Source: Blastocladiella emersonii ATCC 22665 (Eukaryota > Blastocladiomycota > Blastocladiomycetes > Blastocladiales > Blastocladiaceae). From it: DNA of 64,000 bases. Numbering within the stretch: the first letter of the stretch is position 1; each line of letters starts with the position of its first letter. Position numbers and translations under genes: made by a program. Positions 11,319 through 22,780 of the stretch are shown piece by piece. The notes below the pieces were generated by a model, which saw only the letters and a list, made by a program, of their open reading frames with translations, had not been told where the DNA came from and did no database searches. The stretch covers positions 310,001-374,000 of the forward strand of contig JANHCV010000001.1 in NCBI GenBank assembly GCA_025594325.1, in the 5' to 3' direction.

Positions 11319-11954
11319 TGACAAGATTCATATAAACGCCTTTACAAATGATCTCTCTCATTCCAAGCAGTATGGAGGAGAGAAGCTGACTGGGGCAGCC
11401 ACTTGGGACGCGTTGCGCCACACCAAACGTCGCCGCCACATCGCTTTGTCATTCCCGGCACGCGTACATTTGGGTGCTGATAAACGTCGGCAGCAGCGGC
11501 GCCATGAGCCGCGCTGCTCAAGCGGCTGTTGCGCGGCGGGCAGCGCGCGAAGCTCGCACACGAACACGGTCAACTGGAGCGGGAACCGGTGCACCTTGAG
11601 GAGCTCACGCGAGATGAAGCGGCTCCAGTGCTCGAGGAGGAGCGACACGCGCGTGCACAGTACGCGCAAGAGCGCGCGAGTCCTTGATCACGTCGGTCAT
11701 GAATCACGACGGTAATGAAGGCCGGCAAGGGCGCGTGCGAGTCCTCAACGAGTGGTTCGCAGGCCGCGGGAGCAGTGGCGGTCGCAGCCACGTACTCGCG
11801 GTGCTCAAACGTCTTGGGGAGGACCGCGGCGAGGTACAGTAGCTACTCGGCGATGGCTCATGAGACGCGATCAAGGTGCGCGACGAGCTCGAGGTCGTAG
11901 TGGTGCGTTGTTTCTCACATGCGCTTGGCAAGGATGGTCCGTGCATGTTTCTAG
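11319..11954. other. Intergenic, no intact gene seen
   Basis: No open frame with a recognisable product. Minus-strand frames look like decayed coding sequence, possibly the downstream part of the adjoining JmjC relic, but I cannot name a domain here. Confidence 0.4.
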
Positions 11955-12620
11955 TTAGCGCCATGGTGGTGGGCAGGACAACGAGTGCCAGCGAAACACC
12001 GACGTAGCGAAACGGCAGCAAGACTCGAGCTTGTAAATCTTGAACTGCATGGTCAAGTACGAGGGCAAGAGGTATCTGACGCTCACCACGAGCGAGCTAG
12101 CGGGCGTGTACATGGCGTGGATCCATCCAGCGGGGACGAACGCAGCCGTGCTAGCCATGACCAGCATCTCCCAGCACTCGCCCACGTCGCGGGCGAGGAA
12201 CATGCGCGGCACAGCGGAGCTTCTGTTGTTGCCCTGGTGCGGCTCGTACAGAGTGAGGCTGTGGACCGGCCGCGCGATAAAATAGAAGATCAGGGTGCTG
12301 GAGGCGACGTAGAAGAAGGCGGGCGCGCAGCCGAAGTCGATTGGGCTACACAAATGATCGCTCGAGCCGTTTGTGGGTTGAGAACAGGTGCGAGTAGCGG
12401 GCGATGCACACGCGCAAGTCGCTAAACGTGTTCTTGGTGCTCATTCGGCAGTACTGCTGGACCTTCAGGAACTCTTCCGCGCCACACCGCGCTGGTCGGT
12501 GGGCCAGTGGCGCTCCATGAGATCGAGCCGGCGGACAGCGCTGGGTGCGTGCGCGCAAGTCCACCCGCGGTCCACACTGCCGTATTCAGGTTAGTGGCCA
12601 GCGGCAGGCAACGCCCAGGC
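11955..12620 (-). pseudogene. Relic of a JmjC (KDM2/JHD1-like) histone demethylase
   Basis: On the minus strand the block KVQQYCRMSTKNTFSDLR, an intron-like gap (12346-12411, GT-AG), then PIDFGCAPAFFYV...IFYFIARPV...LTLYEPHQ and FVPAGWIHAMYTPASSLVV follow, in order, the JmjC core of KDM2-type lysine demethylases (MSxKxxxTDFHIDFGG, FYLIxP, FIPxGWIHAVYTP). These enzymes use Fe(II) and 2-oxoglutarate to demethylate histone H3. Damage is clear: the iron-binding histidine of HxD is replaced by arginine, the exon junction leaves the frame, upstream exon sequence (LMERHWPTDQR) is in another frame with a stop, and GGNFLHS is lost. It lies between the two BTB gene pairs. Non-functional; identification rests on motif order only. 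Confidence 0.6.
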
Positions 12621-13062
12621 GCCCGCTGAGCTGCCGCTGGGGCTGGTCGGCGAAGCCGCGAGCACCGTGATGATGCACTCGACGTCAACCGTTGAAAACA
12701 GAGTCGACGAGCGCGGCGTGAGCTTGGGCGCAGGCGGGTGGGCTCGGCCGCGGCAGCGACAGCGGCGAAGGAGCCGGTGGCGAGGATGCTCAAGCTGCTG
12801 CCGGGAAAGGGCGTGTCGGCTGCATGCACAGGTGGATTCATGGCTTGGTAGGGCAAAGCGGAAGGTAGGCAGAGGAGAGAAGAGGCGACGGCGCAGCAGC
12901 TCGGCGGGCGGGGGTAGCGTCGCGCGGTCGCCCCGCCGATCCCCGCGTGATGCGAGCGTGACGCTGCGCCACACGGCAGCTCTTGCTCGCGCCTGCTCTC
13001 GCAGCGCCCTCAACCGGGAGCCTCCTGCTCCCACTGCTCCGCCCAGCCTATGCCGCAACACC

Positions 13063-15366
13063 ATGGAAGCTAATGCACACGGACTGAAGCCAGTCTGGAA
13101 ACCGTGGGACGGCGTCGTCGGCTTCTTCCCGTCGGGCTTGAGTGGCGACTGCGAACCCGACTACTTGTCGGACCACTCCGACTCGAGCGCCGCCAGCACG
13201 AATGTTTCGGATTCGGACTTGGACTCAGATGCAGACCCTGTGCCCAACGTCGAGGCTTTCGAGCAGGCGGAATCGGACGCGCCCGAGTCGGACGAAGCGG
13301 GCGATGAGTCTGAAGCGGAGTCGGTCCCCAATGACGAGGACAACAACAGCGACGCGGAAAGTTCTCAATTCGGCCTTGTCGAGGCGGTGATCCCCGACGG
13401 CGGCAGCATCACTAATGCAAACGCTGGCGCCTTGGCTAGTGCTGGAGCGGATACAGAGCCTGGCGTCGGCAGTTTCTCGACTCCTTCCCCTCCCTCAGCC
13501 GTCGATGAGGACGCGGTTTCCGCTTGCTCTTTGTTTGTGGAATCCAATCCGTTGCTCTGGCGAAGTCTCATGACCTACGAGGGCATTCGAACGGGGCCCA
13601 CGCCAGCCCACGACCTGCGGTTTCAGGACTCGCTCAGCGAGCCGTGTGATTGCGACGCACTTCGCCCACCGGACCTACCCAGCCTTCGGCACCTCGCCGT
13701 GACCGGGAAGCTATCGGACTTGTCAGTTGTCGTTCACGGTCGCGTCTATCAACTTCACCGCCTTGTCCTCGCCCAGGTCACGTTCTTCGATGCCCTTCTT
13801 AGCGACGCTTGGCACGCGCCTCCGGCGAGTTCCGGCGCTTGTACCCTCCATCTTAATTTTGTGCCGCCAAACGCCGTCGGTGACGGTGAATTAGTCGAGC
13901 GCGCCCTCCACGCGTGGGAAACGGCGCTTGTCGTGATTTACGGCGGATGTATTTCGGCTATCACCAATCGGATTACTCTTTCGTGGTTCCTTGACGTCGT
14001 CGAGACCGCGATTCATTTTGGTACGCACCGTTTGCTGTAACCGAGTGCAACGGTCCCACAAGGCTAACTTGCTTATGCGTCGCGTTGGTAGATCTCTCTC
14101 ATTTAGCGGAGGCGTGCTACAACTTTTACGCTTGCGTTCTGGCGGACTGCACTGCGCAGCAGGACTCGCCGAAGCCTATTTACACGCAATTCTTTGTCGA
14201 CGTCATGACCTACTGCTTCAACAATCACTCTCTCCCACAGGCAATCCAGCTGATGCTCACCACTACTGTTGCACATTTCCAGTCGCTGGGCTTACACGAG
14301 CTTACCACGAGCGTCCTCAAGCTGTGCCCGCGCCCGCTTGTGTACCAGGTCATTTTCTCCCCCGCTTTCTTTGCCACATCGGAGCTCAAACGATGCCAGC
14401 TATTTGCTCACCTGAAGATCCCGTCCAGCAAAATTCTCCTTTCTGTTCGTTTCCACTTGCTTCGGCAAGAACAGGACCGCGAAACCGTGCTCGCTTCGAA
14501 GCCTGCGAAGCGCGACCACGCGTTCCGCAACGCCGTCCGATCGGCATTCCATGACTCGAACGCAGCTTGGCACGCGCGCCGCCTCGCCATCCTCCAAGGC
14601 ACGGATGTAGCAGTTCGCTTGCACGAGAGCTTGGCGGTTCTCGACTTGGACTCTCCCGCGCTCCAAGCATTGCTTGTGAGTGACGATGATCTGCCCTGTG
14701 GGACACTCTATTCTGCGCAAGAACTTGCGCCGCTCTCATGCGATCGGTGGTGTGAGCTCATTGTTCGCGCTTCAGTGGAATCCGACCCTGAAAAGCTGGT
14801 CGAGACGTTCCACTGGGTCGAAACCGGAGCGTCGGGAACCACTTGGGAGGTCGCCGTGTGCGCCTACAAGTCCGAAGAGCGGGTCTACTTCAAGACCAAC
14901 GTGTACGTCTACCCCCCGCTGGCCTGCGCGCGCATTCGCTCACCTTGACTTTCGCCGCCTCTCTCCAATGCATTTGAATAGCACCCGCCGCAGCGACGCT
15001 CAACGTGCGGAGCTCAAGACTCCTGGCGTATGCTGGAATCATACCGCACCGCTCACGGCACGCTTCCGCCTCACCACTTACGCGGATCATCGCGTGCGCC
15101 GTCGCCACTGGGATGAAGAGCAGCGAGCTTTCCGCAGCTTCTGCGCGCCGCAATTTGTCCCGAGGCGAGCGCTGACTGGCCCCGTTCTTCCATCCGTCAT
15201 TGTCACGGATGCTATCACAGAGCCATGGACCCCGCCGCAGCAGATTCGACGCGGGTACGGGGTGACCTTCAGCTTTGAGCGCTGGTTGCCTCTGGTCGCA
15301 ACGGGAAATATCTTGCCCGAAATGCGGTTTGTGCTGGAAATCCAATTTCTGGACATGGTCGTTTAA
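13063..15366 (+). CDS. BTB/POZ-domain protein, long form (copy 3 of 4)
   Basis: Predicted 717 residues from exons 13063-14020, 14092-14902 and 14982-15366 (introns 71 and 79 bp). Start MEANAHGLKPVWKPWDGVV matches copy 1 closely, including the CACCATGGAAGCTAATGCA context. An acidic, serine-rich N-terminal third (DSDLDSDADPV, DEAGDESEAESVPNDED) is followed by RFQDSLSEPCDCD and the BTB fold (SDLSVVVHGRVYQLHRLVLAQVTFFDALLSDAW...LVVIYGG). Exon 2 opens DLSHLAEACYNFYACVLADCTAQ, almost as copy 1. The C-terminal exon ends RFVLEIQFLDMVV. Long form of the second gene pair; same intron phases as its paralogues. Function unknown. Confidence 0.82.
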
Positions 15367-15617
15367 TCCGGTTGATTTGAGTTATTTTGTTGAATATATT
15401 GCTACAAATCTGTCTTTTTACAACCTTGATGTCCTACTCGCCTTCAAGCCCTCAAACGCTCTTCATAGTGTGCGGTAGGGGCATGGAGGAGAACGAACGC
15501 GCAGCGCCACAGCGTGGCTGAGCGTGATCAGCGCCCAAAACACTTTACCGGCTCGCTCAACTCGCGACGCTCGTCCCCGAGTGCCCTATGTAGCAACCCC
15601 TCGGGCAAGCAAACACC

Positions 15618-17378
15618 ATGGAAGCAGATGCAATGGAATCGCAGCAGCCGCTTTCACATGCTTTAGATGGCTGTGGGACAGCGCCGCACAATCAACTCGG
15701 CGGCTTCCGTGACACGCTCGCCGAAGCCTGCACGTGTCACGCAACGCTCCCTCCCCTTGTCCGCTCCTGCATTCACATGGGAGCATTTAACGAGCGTCCC
15801 GATGTGACGGTGGTCGTCCGCGGCCTCCTTTACGCGCTCCACTCGTTTGCGCTGAGACAGTCCCCGTTCTTTATCAGCCTCCTCGGCAATTCTTGGGGAG
15901 ACTCTGCGGCGGGAGCACCAATGTCCCCTCTTTCCGTCGAGCTTCCGACGCCCGAGTGCTCCCTCGTTGCATGGGAGACTGCCCTTGTTGTGCTTTATGG
16001 CGGTTGCACGAATGCGGTCCTGTCGCGGATCAGACTCGAGCAGTTCCTCGACACGTTTGAAGTTGCCGTGTATTTTGGTACGCTCTCTAGTTTTCGGAAC
16101 GTGGGTGCGAGCCGAACTGATACGAAACCGGCGCGTGTAGATTTGCCGCAGCTTTTGGATCTGTGCGTTGCTTGCCACGCGCGGATTCTCGCTTCAATCC
16201 CCAACGCTTCTGAAACTCCTGCCGCGGAAACGATCCAATTCATGGCAGACGTGCTTTCGTTCTGCCACCAGCGAACGATTCCTGAGAAAGCATCTGTACT
16301 CTCCGTCTCCTCAATCACACTCCTCGAGTTTCTCGGCCCGCACCCGTTTACGCGCGCCGTTTTGCGCCTCTGTCCGCCCGACCTCGTCGCCGCAATTGCT
16401 CTTTCCGAGCGGTTCTGGGCTCCGTCCGAAATCGGGCGGTTCGAGTTTCTTTGCGAACTTGGCTTACCGCTTGGGTATATTTTCTGCGCCGTTCGTCTTG
16501 GCGGAACGATTCGTCCGGACCGCGATCGGGCGCTGGCTGCGCCGTATCTCAAGACCCGCCCCAATTATTTGACGATGTTCAAGTCTTGCCTCTACAACGT
16601 CGAGTGCTGGGAATCCCAAATCGCAGGCGCTTCACCGCGTACAACCTCGCTGCGTGGGACCTGGCTTTCCCCGGATGAACCGGTTGACGCACTGAATCTC
16701 CTTGGCCCGCCCAACTCGGCAGCCTCAATGCTTGACGGAGCGGACCACGGTGACATTATTGAATCGGCCCTTCAGCTCGCCTCGGGGCCCGAGCTTCGAA
16801 TCCCTTTTACGTGTCCGGGAAACATTATTTACGAGCCCATGTGGGCCGAGCACACAGTAACCCTGGCTGGGAGCTCGTGGACAGTTCGATTTCAAGTATC
16901 CAAGGAAGGAGAAAGCCAGGTCGCACTGGTTTCAATGTGCGACATGCTTCCAAGTAGCCAAGCAACGCAGCTGAACTGACCACCCGAGCGCGAATGTAGC
17001 GACCGCGATGCCATTTCGGCTGACGAGTATCAGGAAATGCACCTTGTTGACCGGCGTCGCGAGATCACCGCGCGTTGTCGGTTTGTGTGGTACTTGACGG
17101 CAACCGCTCCCCAGCTCCAGCAAACGTGTCCAGGACAGCTGGGCAGCACGAGTCTTAACGCCCGGCAGGAGCTCGCGCCAGTGAACGCGTCGCTAGTGTA
17201 TGTTGAACGAACGGTGGAGGGACCGTGGTTCGATTTTGGCACATTCGCGTTCAACGATGCGTGGCACTTTTCTCTCGAATCGAACGTGGTTCCCCTGCCG
17301 CTCGTTGACGGCGAGCCTTGCCTTCGGTTGATGGTGGTCGTCCAGCTTCTTGCCGCGGCCGTCGAGGCGGAGGCGTAA
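15618..17378 (+). CDS. BTB/POZ-domain protein, short form (copy 4 of 4)
   Basis: Predicted 544 residues from exons 15618-16077, 16141-16936 and 17000-17378. Intron 1 (63 bp, 16078-16140) is in frame and free of stops, so reading through it would also give an open protein; it is called an intron because all three paralogues have one at exactly this place. Intron 2 has a GTGCGA donor, unlike the GTACG donors of the others. The protein starts MEADAMESQQPLSHALDG, carries FRDTLAEACTCH, then the BTB fold (PDVTVVVRGLLYALHSFALRQSPFFISLLGNSW...TALVVLYGG), and FCHQRTIPEKA and LEFLGPHPFTRAVLRLCPPDLV as in copy 2. The second exon-3 half (ITARCRFVWYL...LRLMVVVQLL) matches copy 2. Confidence 0.82.
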
Positions 17379-17547
17379 GGCGGCAGCTGCCTTTTCTGTT
17401 CCTTCAATGCAAACATAACTTTGTGATCAATCCTCTGTCTGCTTGCGAGCGAAGTTTGAACCCGCTCGCTGAATAACGCGAGTTTGCAGGCGCCATGGCG
17501 CTGAATGCGCTGAATGTGCTGAAGGCAACAGTATTCTCTCCTTTAGC

Positions 17548-18335
17548 TACTTCCCACGACGCTCGTGCGTATCTCGCCCTCGGTCCGCTGGCTCCCGGTG
17601 CCCGGCTACGGGCGGCTTTGGCGCGAGCGCGGCTTTGGCGCGGCTGAGCGCGTCGTCACGGCCATCAAGCAGGGCTGCGCCGTCGCTCGTGTAATCACTC
17701 GTCTTGCCGCCGCCCGACGGCATGCAGCCCATGAACTACGAGCTGCAGTGCGACGAGTTTATCATGCTCATGATCGCCGGCATGCCGCTCTAACTAGTCG
17801 AGAAGGCCGTGAGATCCCACCCTGACTATTTTCCCGTTAGGAACGTGACATGAGCGTCTGCTTCCTCACGCTCCACTCGCGCGTACAACAGGACCTCTCC
17901 GTACCGCTCGTAGCCACGCCCGGCCCGCCCACTTGTCCTAGGCACCGCCGCGCGGTCCGAGATCTTCCTCGGACGCAAGTCCCTCGCGCACAACTCGCCT
18001 GGCTACGCATCCGTGCGGCGCACGGCGTGCGATATGCGTGTGGGGTCCCAACGCGGCCGAGTTCCGGCCCGTGAAATGTGAGTCGCTCACGTTCGGCACA
18101 AATGCGAGCGCGCCGGCTGCGAGCCCAGCCGCCACTGTGACCACAGTAGTGCACCCGTAGCAGTGCATGCCTTCAACGTAAGGTTGAGTTGCTTGCTCGC
18201 CACCATGCAGGTCCAGACCGCGCTCGCAGCAGTCCTGGCGCGGTTTCGCGTCACGCTGCCCACGGACACCTCCGCCGGAGCGGCCGGATTCGAGTTCGCG
18301 TACGGCGTGACAGCACGGCGGAACACAAGTACAGG
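17548..18335 (+). pseudogene. Decayed cytochrome P450 relic
   Basis: Nucleotide similarity to the split P450 at 1662-6753 is visible in order: a stretch like VRWLPLPxxxRxWR, ERVVTAIKQG, then near 18042 GPNAAEFRPVK, a damaged heme region near 18160-18185 and the tail MQVQTALAAVLARFRVTLPTDT (around 18205-18270). Frames change repeatedly, the I-helix and K-helix region is mostly gone, and the sequence around the transposon insertion point is deleted, so it cannot tell whether the element was ever present. Same orientation as the P450 cluster about 11 kb away, with the BTB array between them. Confidence 0.7.
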
Positions 18336-19310
18336 CGAAAACTGGATGCAGAGAGAGAAACTAGCAAGTCAGGTATGCCAAACAACCTCGTGATCTGCCG
18401 CGCTAGGTCGGGCGCCCTGATGTGAGAAGCGGTGGCACAACGCATCGTGCACTTCACGTGGGTGACACATTTTTGCTGAATCGGGCCGCGGTAGTCGAAA
18501 CCGTATGTTGAGAGGCGTTGCGCCACAGTTCCCTTGCGAGGCGCCTCCCGGAGCGCCCCCAGCCGCCGCCACAACGCATCCGTCCAGCCGCAGGTTCCCG
18601 CGGTGACGCGAGAGGCCGAGGTCAGTTGATCCCGGCGTCCTCCCGCGCGGAGATCCGCGAGCTTTCGAGGGTGGGCCGGCAACGCGGGATCTCTCCCTTT
18701 GAGGCGGGAGCACGTCATCTGCCCTGTGACGTTTCTGAGGAGTCCAGGGATGCTCGCGAACTCGGCGAACCGTGGGCATTCGCGAGGGTTCGGCGATGGG
18801 ACGAGCGGTTCCCACGAGGCGACGCGTTGCGCCACATCACGCGGTTTTTCGGTCACAAGGCCGGGCGGAACGAAAAAGCGCGCGAGTTTGCGGCGTCGGT
18901 TGTTCGTTTCTCACCGCTGCGGCCAATCAGCGGCTGCAGCGATCGGCCGCGGACTCGCGCGCTCCGCCTCATCGGGCAACTCGGCCGACCCGGTCGAGGT
19001 CAGGCGGGCGGGCGGGGCAGTTCATGACCGGGTCCAGCTGACGCCGCGAGCGCTCCCTCGCGGTTCCCGACGCACGCTGTCGTGTGGATTCGCGAACTCT
19101 TCCCCCCCTCCTCCCTCCTCCGATGACGTGCCCGAGTCGCGTCAGCAGGGTCTTCTGCTGCTGCTGTGCTCGGTAGTGCAGCACAGGGCCACCGCCGAGG
19201 CGATAAATAGCGGGCGGTCCCCCGCTCCCTCTACCACGAATCAGCAGCAGCCGCACCACACGCAACGCTACCCGAACCCGCTAGAACGCTAGACGTTTAC
19301 CAACCCCAAA
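18336..19310. promoter_or_regulatory. Intergenic region upstream of the subtilase, with a TATA-like box
   Basis: No gene seen. A TATA-like GATAAATAG lies at 19202-19210, about 100 bp before the protease ATG, and is followed by a short CA-rich leader. The 13-mer GCGTTGCGCCACA occurs twice here (18515-18527, 18824-18836), the same motif found near the start of the retrotransposon LTR. Assignment as promoter is by position. Confidence 0.45.
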
Positions 19311-20507
19311 ATGCAGATCAAGGCCCTCATTGCCGCGCTCGCGCTCGTGCTCGCCACGGCCTCGTCGACCGAGGCGGCGCCCAACAACGGCGTGCGCGCG
19401 CCCGTGTCGCTCAAGGACCGCTACATTGTGACGCTCAAGGGCGAGACGGACCTCAAGGCCTTCTCGCGCGCCCTCAAGGCCGAGGTGGCCGCCGAGAACG
19501 CGCGCGAGGCCGGGAACGGCGGCGTCATCTCCAAGATCGACCACGAGTTTGACATCTCGGGCGACTTCAAGGGCTACGCCGGCACGTTCGCGCCGGGGCT
19601 CATCAAGCGCCTGCAGGCCAACGGCAAGGTCGCGGCCGTCGAGGCCGACGCGACCGTGTACGCGACGGCGACGCAGACGCCCGCGGGCTCGTGGGGCCTG
19701 ACGCGCGTCGGCCAGCGCAACCTCAACCTCGCGGCGGGCTACACGTACCCGGACTCGGCCGGCGCGGGCGTGACGGCCTACGTCATCGACACGGGCGTGC
19801 TGGTGTCGCACCCGGAGCTCGAGGGCCGCGCCACCTTCGGGTTCAAGGCCGACGCGTCGTGGTCCAACGGCGACGGCAACGGGCACGGCACGCACGTCGC
19901 GGGGACCATTGCGTCCAAGACGTACGGCGTGGCCAAGCGGGCCAAGATCGTGGCGGTCAAGGTGCTCGGCGACGACGGCAGCGGCACCAACTCGGGCGTG
20001 ATCGCGGGCATCAACTGGGTCGCGGCGCAGGCCAAGGCCGCGGGCAAGACGGCGGTGGCCAACATGTCGCTCGGTGGCGGAAAATCGGCCGCCGTGAACT
20101 CGGCCATCAAGTCGCTCGTCTCGTCGGGCGTGGTGGCCGTCGTGGCCGCGGGCAACGAGTCGCAGGACGCGTGCAACGTGTCGCCGGCGTCCGAGCCGTC
20201 GGCCGTGACGGTCGCCTCGTCGACCAAGACGGACGCGCTGTCGTCCTTCTCCAACTACGGCAGCGGGTGCGTCGACATCATCGCGCCCGGGTCGTCCATC
20301 ACTTCCACGTGGAACAACGGCGCGACCAACACCATCTCGGGCACGTCCATGGCGTCGCCGCACGTTGCCGGCGCCGCCAGCCTGATCCTCGGCGCCAACC
20401 CGTCCTTCACCGTCTCGCAGGTCGTGTCGCAGCTGCTCAGCAAGGCCACGCCCAACAAGATCACCGGCACCAAGGGCACCCCCAACAAGCTGCTCTTCGT
20501 CAACTAA
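19311..20507 (+). CDS. Secreted subtilisin-like serine protease (peptidase S8, proteinase K type)
   Basis: Single-exon 398-residue protein, intact. Residues 1-22 are a clean signal peptide (MQIKALIAALALVLATASST); about 30-118 form the I9-type inhibitor propeptide (DRYIVTLKGETD...VAAVEADATVYA); mature enzyme from about 122. Catalytic triad: Asp160 (AYVIDTG), His192 (GHGTHVAGT), Ser346 (SGTSMASPHVAG), with oxyanion Asn282 (AAGNES). Length and layout match fungal cuticle-degrading, oryzin and proteinase K enzymes, secreted endopeptidases for nutrient acquisition. No intron is needed. It stands alone between decayed regions. Long open frames on the opposite strand are by-products of its GC-rich third codon positions. 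Confidence 0.95.
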   Translation: MQIKALIAALALVLATASSTEAAPNNGVRAPVSLKDRYIVTLKGETDLKAFSRALKAEVAAENAREAGNGGVISKIDHEFDISGDFKGYAGTFAPGLIKRLQANGKVAAVEADATVYATATQTPAGSWGLTRVGQRNLNLAAGYTYPDSAGAGVTAYVIDTGVLVSHPELEGRATFGFKADASWSNGDGNGHGTHVAGTIASKTYGVAKRAKIVAVKVLGDDGSGTNSGVIAGINWVAAQAKAAGKTAVANMSLGGGKSAAVNSAIKSLVSSGVVAVVAAGNESQDACNVSPASEPSAVTVASSTKTDALSSFSNYGSGCVDIIAPGSSITSTWNNGATNTISGTSMASPHVAGAASLILGANPSFTVSQVVSQLLSKATPNKITGTKGTPNKLLFVN

Positions 20508-22780
20508 GTTTGGCGGCTGGTGCTCGCTCGTGTGCGTGCGCGGCTGGGCCGTGCTGTTCCGTGTCCCAATTTTGTGCTCTCTCCTTGGAGGCGCTCGGCG
20601 GTGCCTTGCTCCTCCTCCTCCCTCTTCCTCGATACATTCAAGACGATCTCCATCTTTTCCTCTTTGCATCTACTGTTGTTTTCATGGGCGGGAGAGCGTG
20701 ATGGACAGAGCTTTCAGCAGAGCGGGGAAGCGAGTCGTCGCTGGGAAGAACGCCGAGGGCGCCGGCGGAGCAGCGACCAAGTCCTCCTTGCTGACCAGCC
20801 CGCTCTCGCTCCCCTTCCCCAACACGATTAGACTGCTCATGCATCGCCACTTGATGAAACGGAGAGAGAGCATTGAGAGCTATTTAAGATGACGAGGAGG
20901 AACGCCACCGTCGGCTGGCCGTGTTCCTTCGTGCTCGAGGTCGCGGTGACGGACGAAGCGGACCATCGCCGTCGCACCTCACTCTCCGCGGCCATTCTCG
21001 CTGCACAAGCTCGAGTTCACGCGCCGTGGATCTTTTCCGTCCCCAGTGCGCCCTGTAAAGGCTTCGTCTATATCGTGAGCGTAGCCGTTAATCTGGACCA
21101 GTTCGACGCCAACGACGGGCCTCGTCAATCGTGAGTGCTCTTTGATAACCGCCGCGCACGACCACTTCTGGCACCTCGCCCTGAGGCTGCTCTTCGTGCG
21201 GCTCGCGATTGTGGTCCTTGGCATGGTTGGTACCACGGCAGTCTGCACCGCACACGGCGGTTCGTCTCGTCGTCAAAAGGCTAGATCACCACTCTCAACA
21301 TCTCAGGTATGCTCGAAGCAGGCCCTGGCGGCTTAGATCCCGAGCATGACAATTCGTTTGACCTGCTGCAACCGTCATATCCGGCCCAACCGACCTGCGG
21401 ACTCGGGACCGGCGTGAGACTCACGAGGAGCTGCGCGAGCACTTCTCCGTCGGACCCTTAACCAAGCTTCTAGCTCGCGACGACTCGGTTGAAAACAGCA
21501 CGCATCGCATGGATTTTTCCCCTTTGACGTGGTTCGTGCGGGCGCCGTGAAAAGAACAGTCCGCTCTGCCCGTGCGAACCACGTCCATGGAATCTCGCGC
21601 GCCGCTCGCTCCCGTAGCCGATCTCCTCTGCCGTGGTCGGATTCGGGTCCGCCAAGCTCCTGCTGTCCGAGTACAAACGGTTCTCGTCAGGTCCTTGCTG
21701 TTGTTCATACATCTTAGCACAGGCTGCCGTCCTCTGCAACCTGCACTACTCGTCCTGTCTCGACCTGAGCGCTAGGATCAGCGTGATGAGCAACTGGACG
21801 TGCGAAGCGCGACCTGAATGCCGAGTCTAGGCCTCTCACAGTAGCGGGACTCTAGTATATCCGAATCAATCCGACGCCAGCGCACGCGCTCCCCCTCGCA
21901 TACCGCCCAGCACGGCGAAGACCACTCCATAAGCACTTTGAGGACCACCGTGGAGCGCTATTCAAGGACAACAGAGTGTTGCTGTGACGTGAGTTGCAGC
22001 GAGCTGACGACTTGGGAAGGGACGGACGGGCTTGGGTATTCGCGAATAGTGTTTGAACGCGCGGCGGCGGCGAGTGGGACGACCTGATGCCGAGCGCACG
22101 CGCCTAGGTCACGCGTGGACGGTTTGGGTTCTCCCTATCCTTGTCCCGGATTTCCAGGTCGTCGTCAATAGTCGAGTATTCGAGGTCAGAGCAATCTGTG
22201 CTGTGGCGCAGCGCGTCCTTTGGCGCGAGCAGCCGATCTTGTCCGGCGCCGAGCTCGGTCGACCCACTCGAAGGTTTCCTCGTCATTCGACAATCCCGAC
22301 GACGTTGCGCCGCTGTCGTGTCCTGACGACGGTCGGATACAGTGGTGCGAGGGGCGCGGTGATCACCGCCGCCACTCACGTGTTTGATCGTCGCGTCTCG
22401 CACCCAGTGTCTCGCACCCCGCGCCTCTCCCGCGCACCGTGTCTCGCGCCCGCGCCCAGCAACCCGCAAATGCCTCGCGCGAACGAAAGCACAACGACGA
22501 TGATAGGACCGTCGGCCCCGCGAACCACGACCACGCACAGACCACTTGGCCGTTCCGACCGCACCACACAGCAGGGCTCCTGTCACCGCCATGCTGGGCC
22601 GCCGCTTGGGTCAGGAAAAGTGCGAGAACGTCGCAATGGGTTCGAATCTCATCATCGAAACCGCGGCGTGGGTCCCACCAGGCGAACCTCTGTTGCGAGC
22701 CCCTATGGCGGGCGGTGACTTCCCGAACCATCATCCCTCACTCCTTCCCTCCCTTTTGGTTTTGGTACCGTGTCTCTCCT
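20508..22780. other. Intergenic and decayed sequence, no gene recognised
   Basis: Frames are broken by frequent stops, and no domain is recognisable. Scattered splice-like GTACG and TAG signals suggest old coding sequence. A 23-bp stretch at 22377-22399 recurs exactly in both arms of the inverted duplication (28483-28505, 61988-62010), and an 18-bp stretch starting at 22202 recurs at about 24553. Confidence 0.4.

Noticed and set aside
19281-20669. Long minus-strand open frame opposite the subtilase
   Set aside because: Arginine/glycine-rich translation with no domain; a by-product of GC-rich third positions in the real gene on the plus strand.
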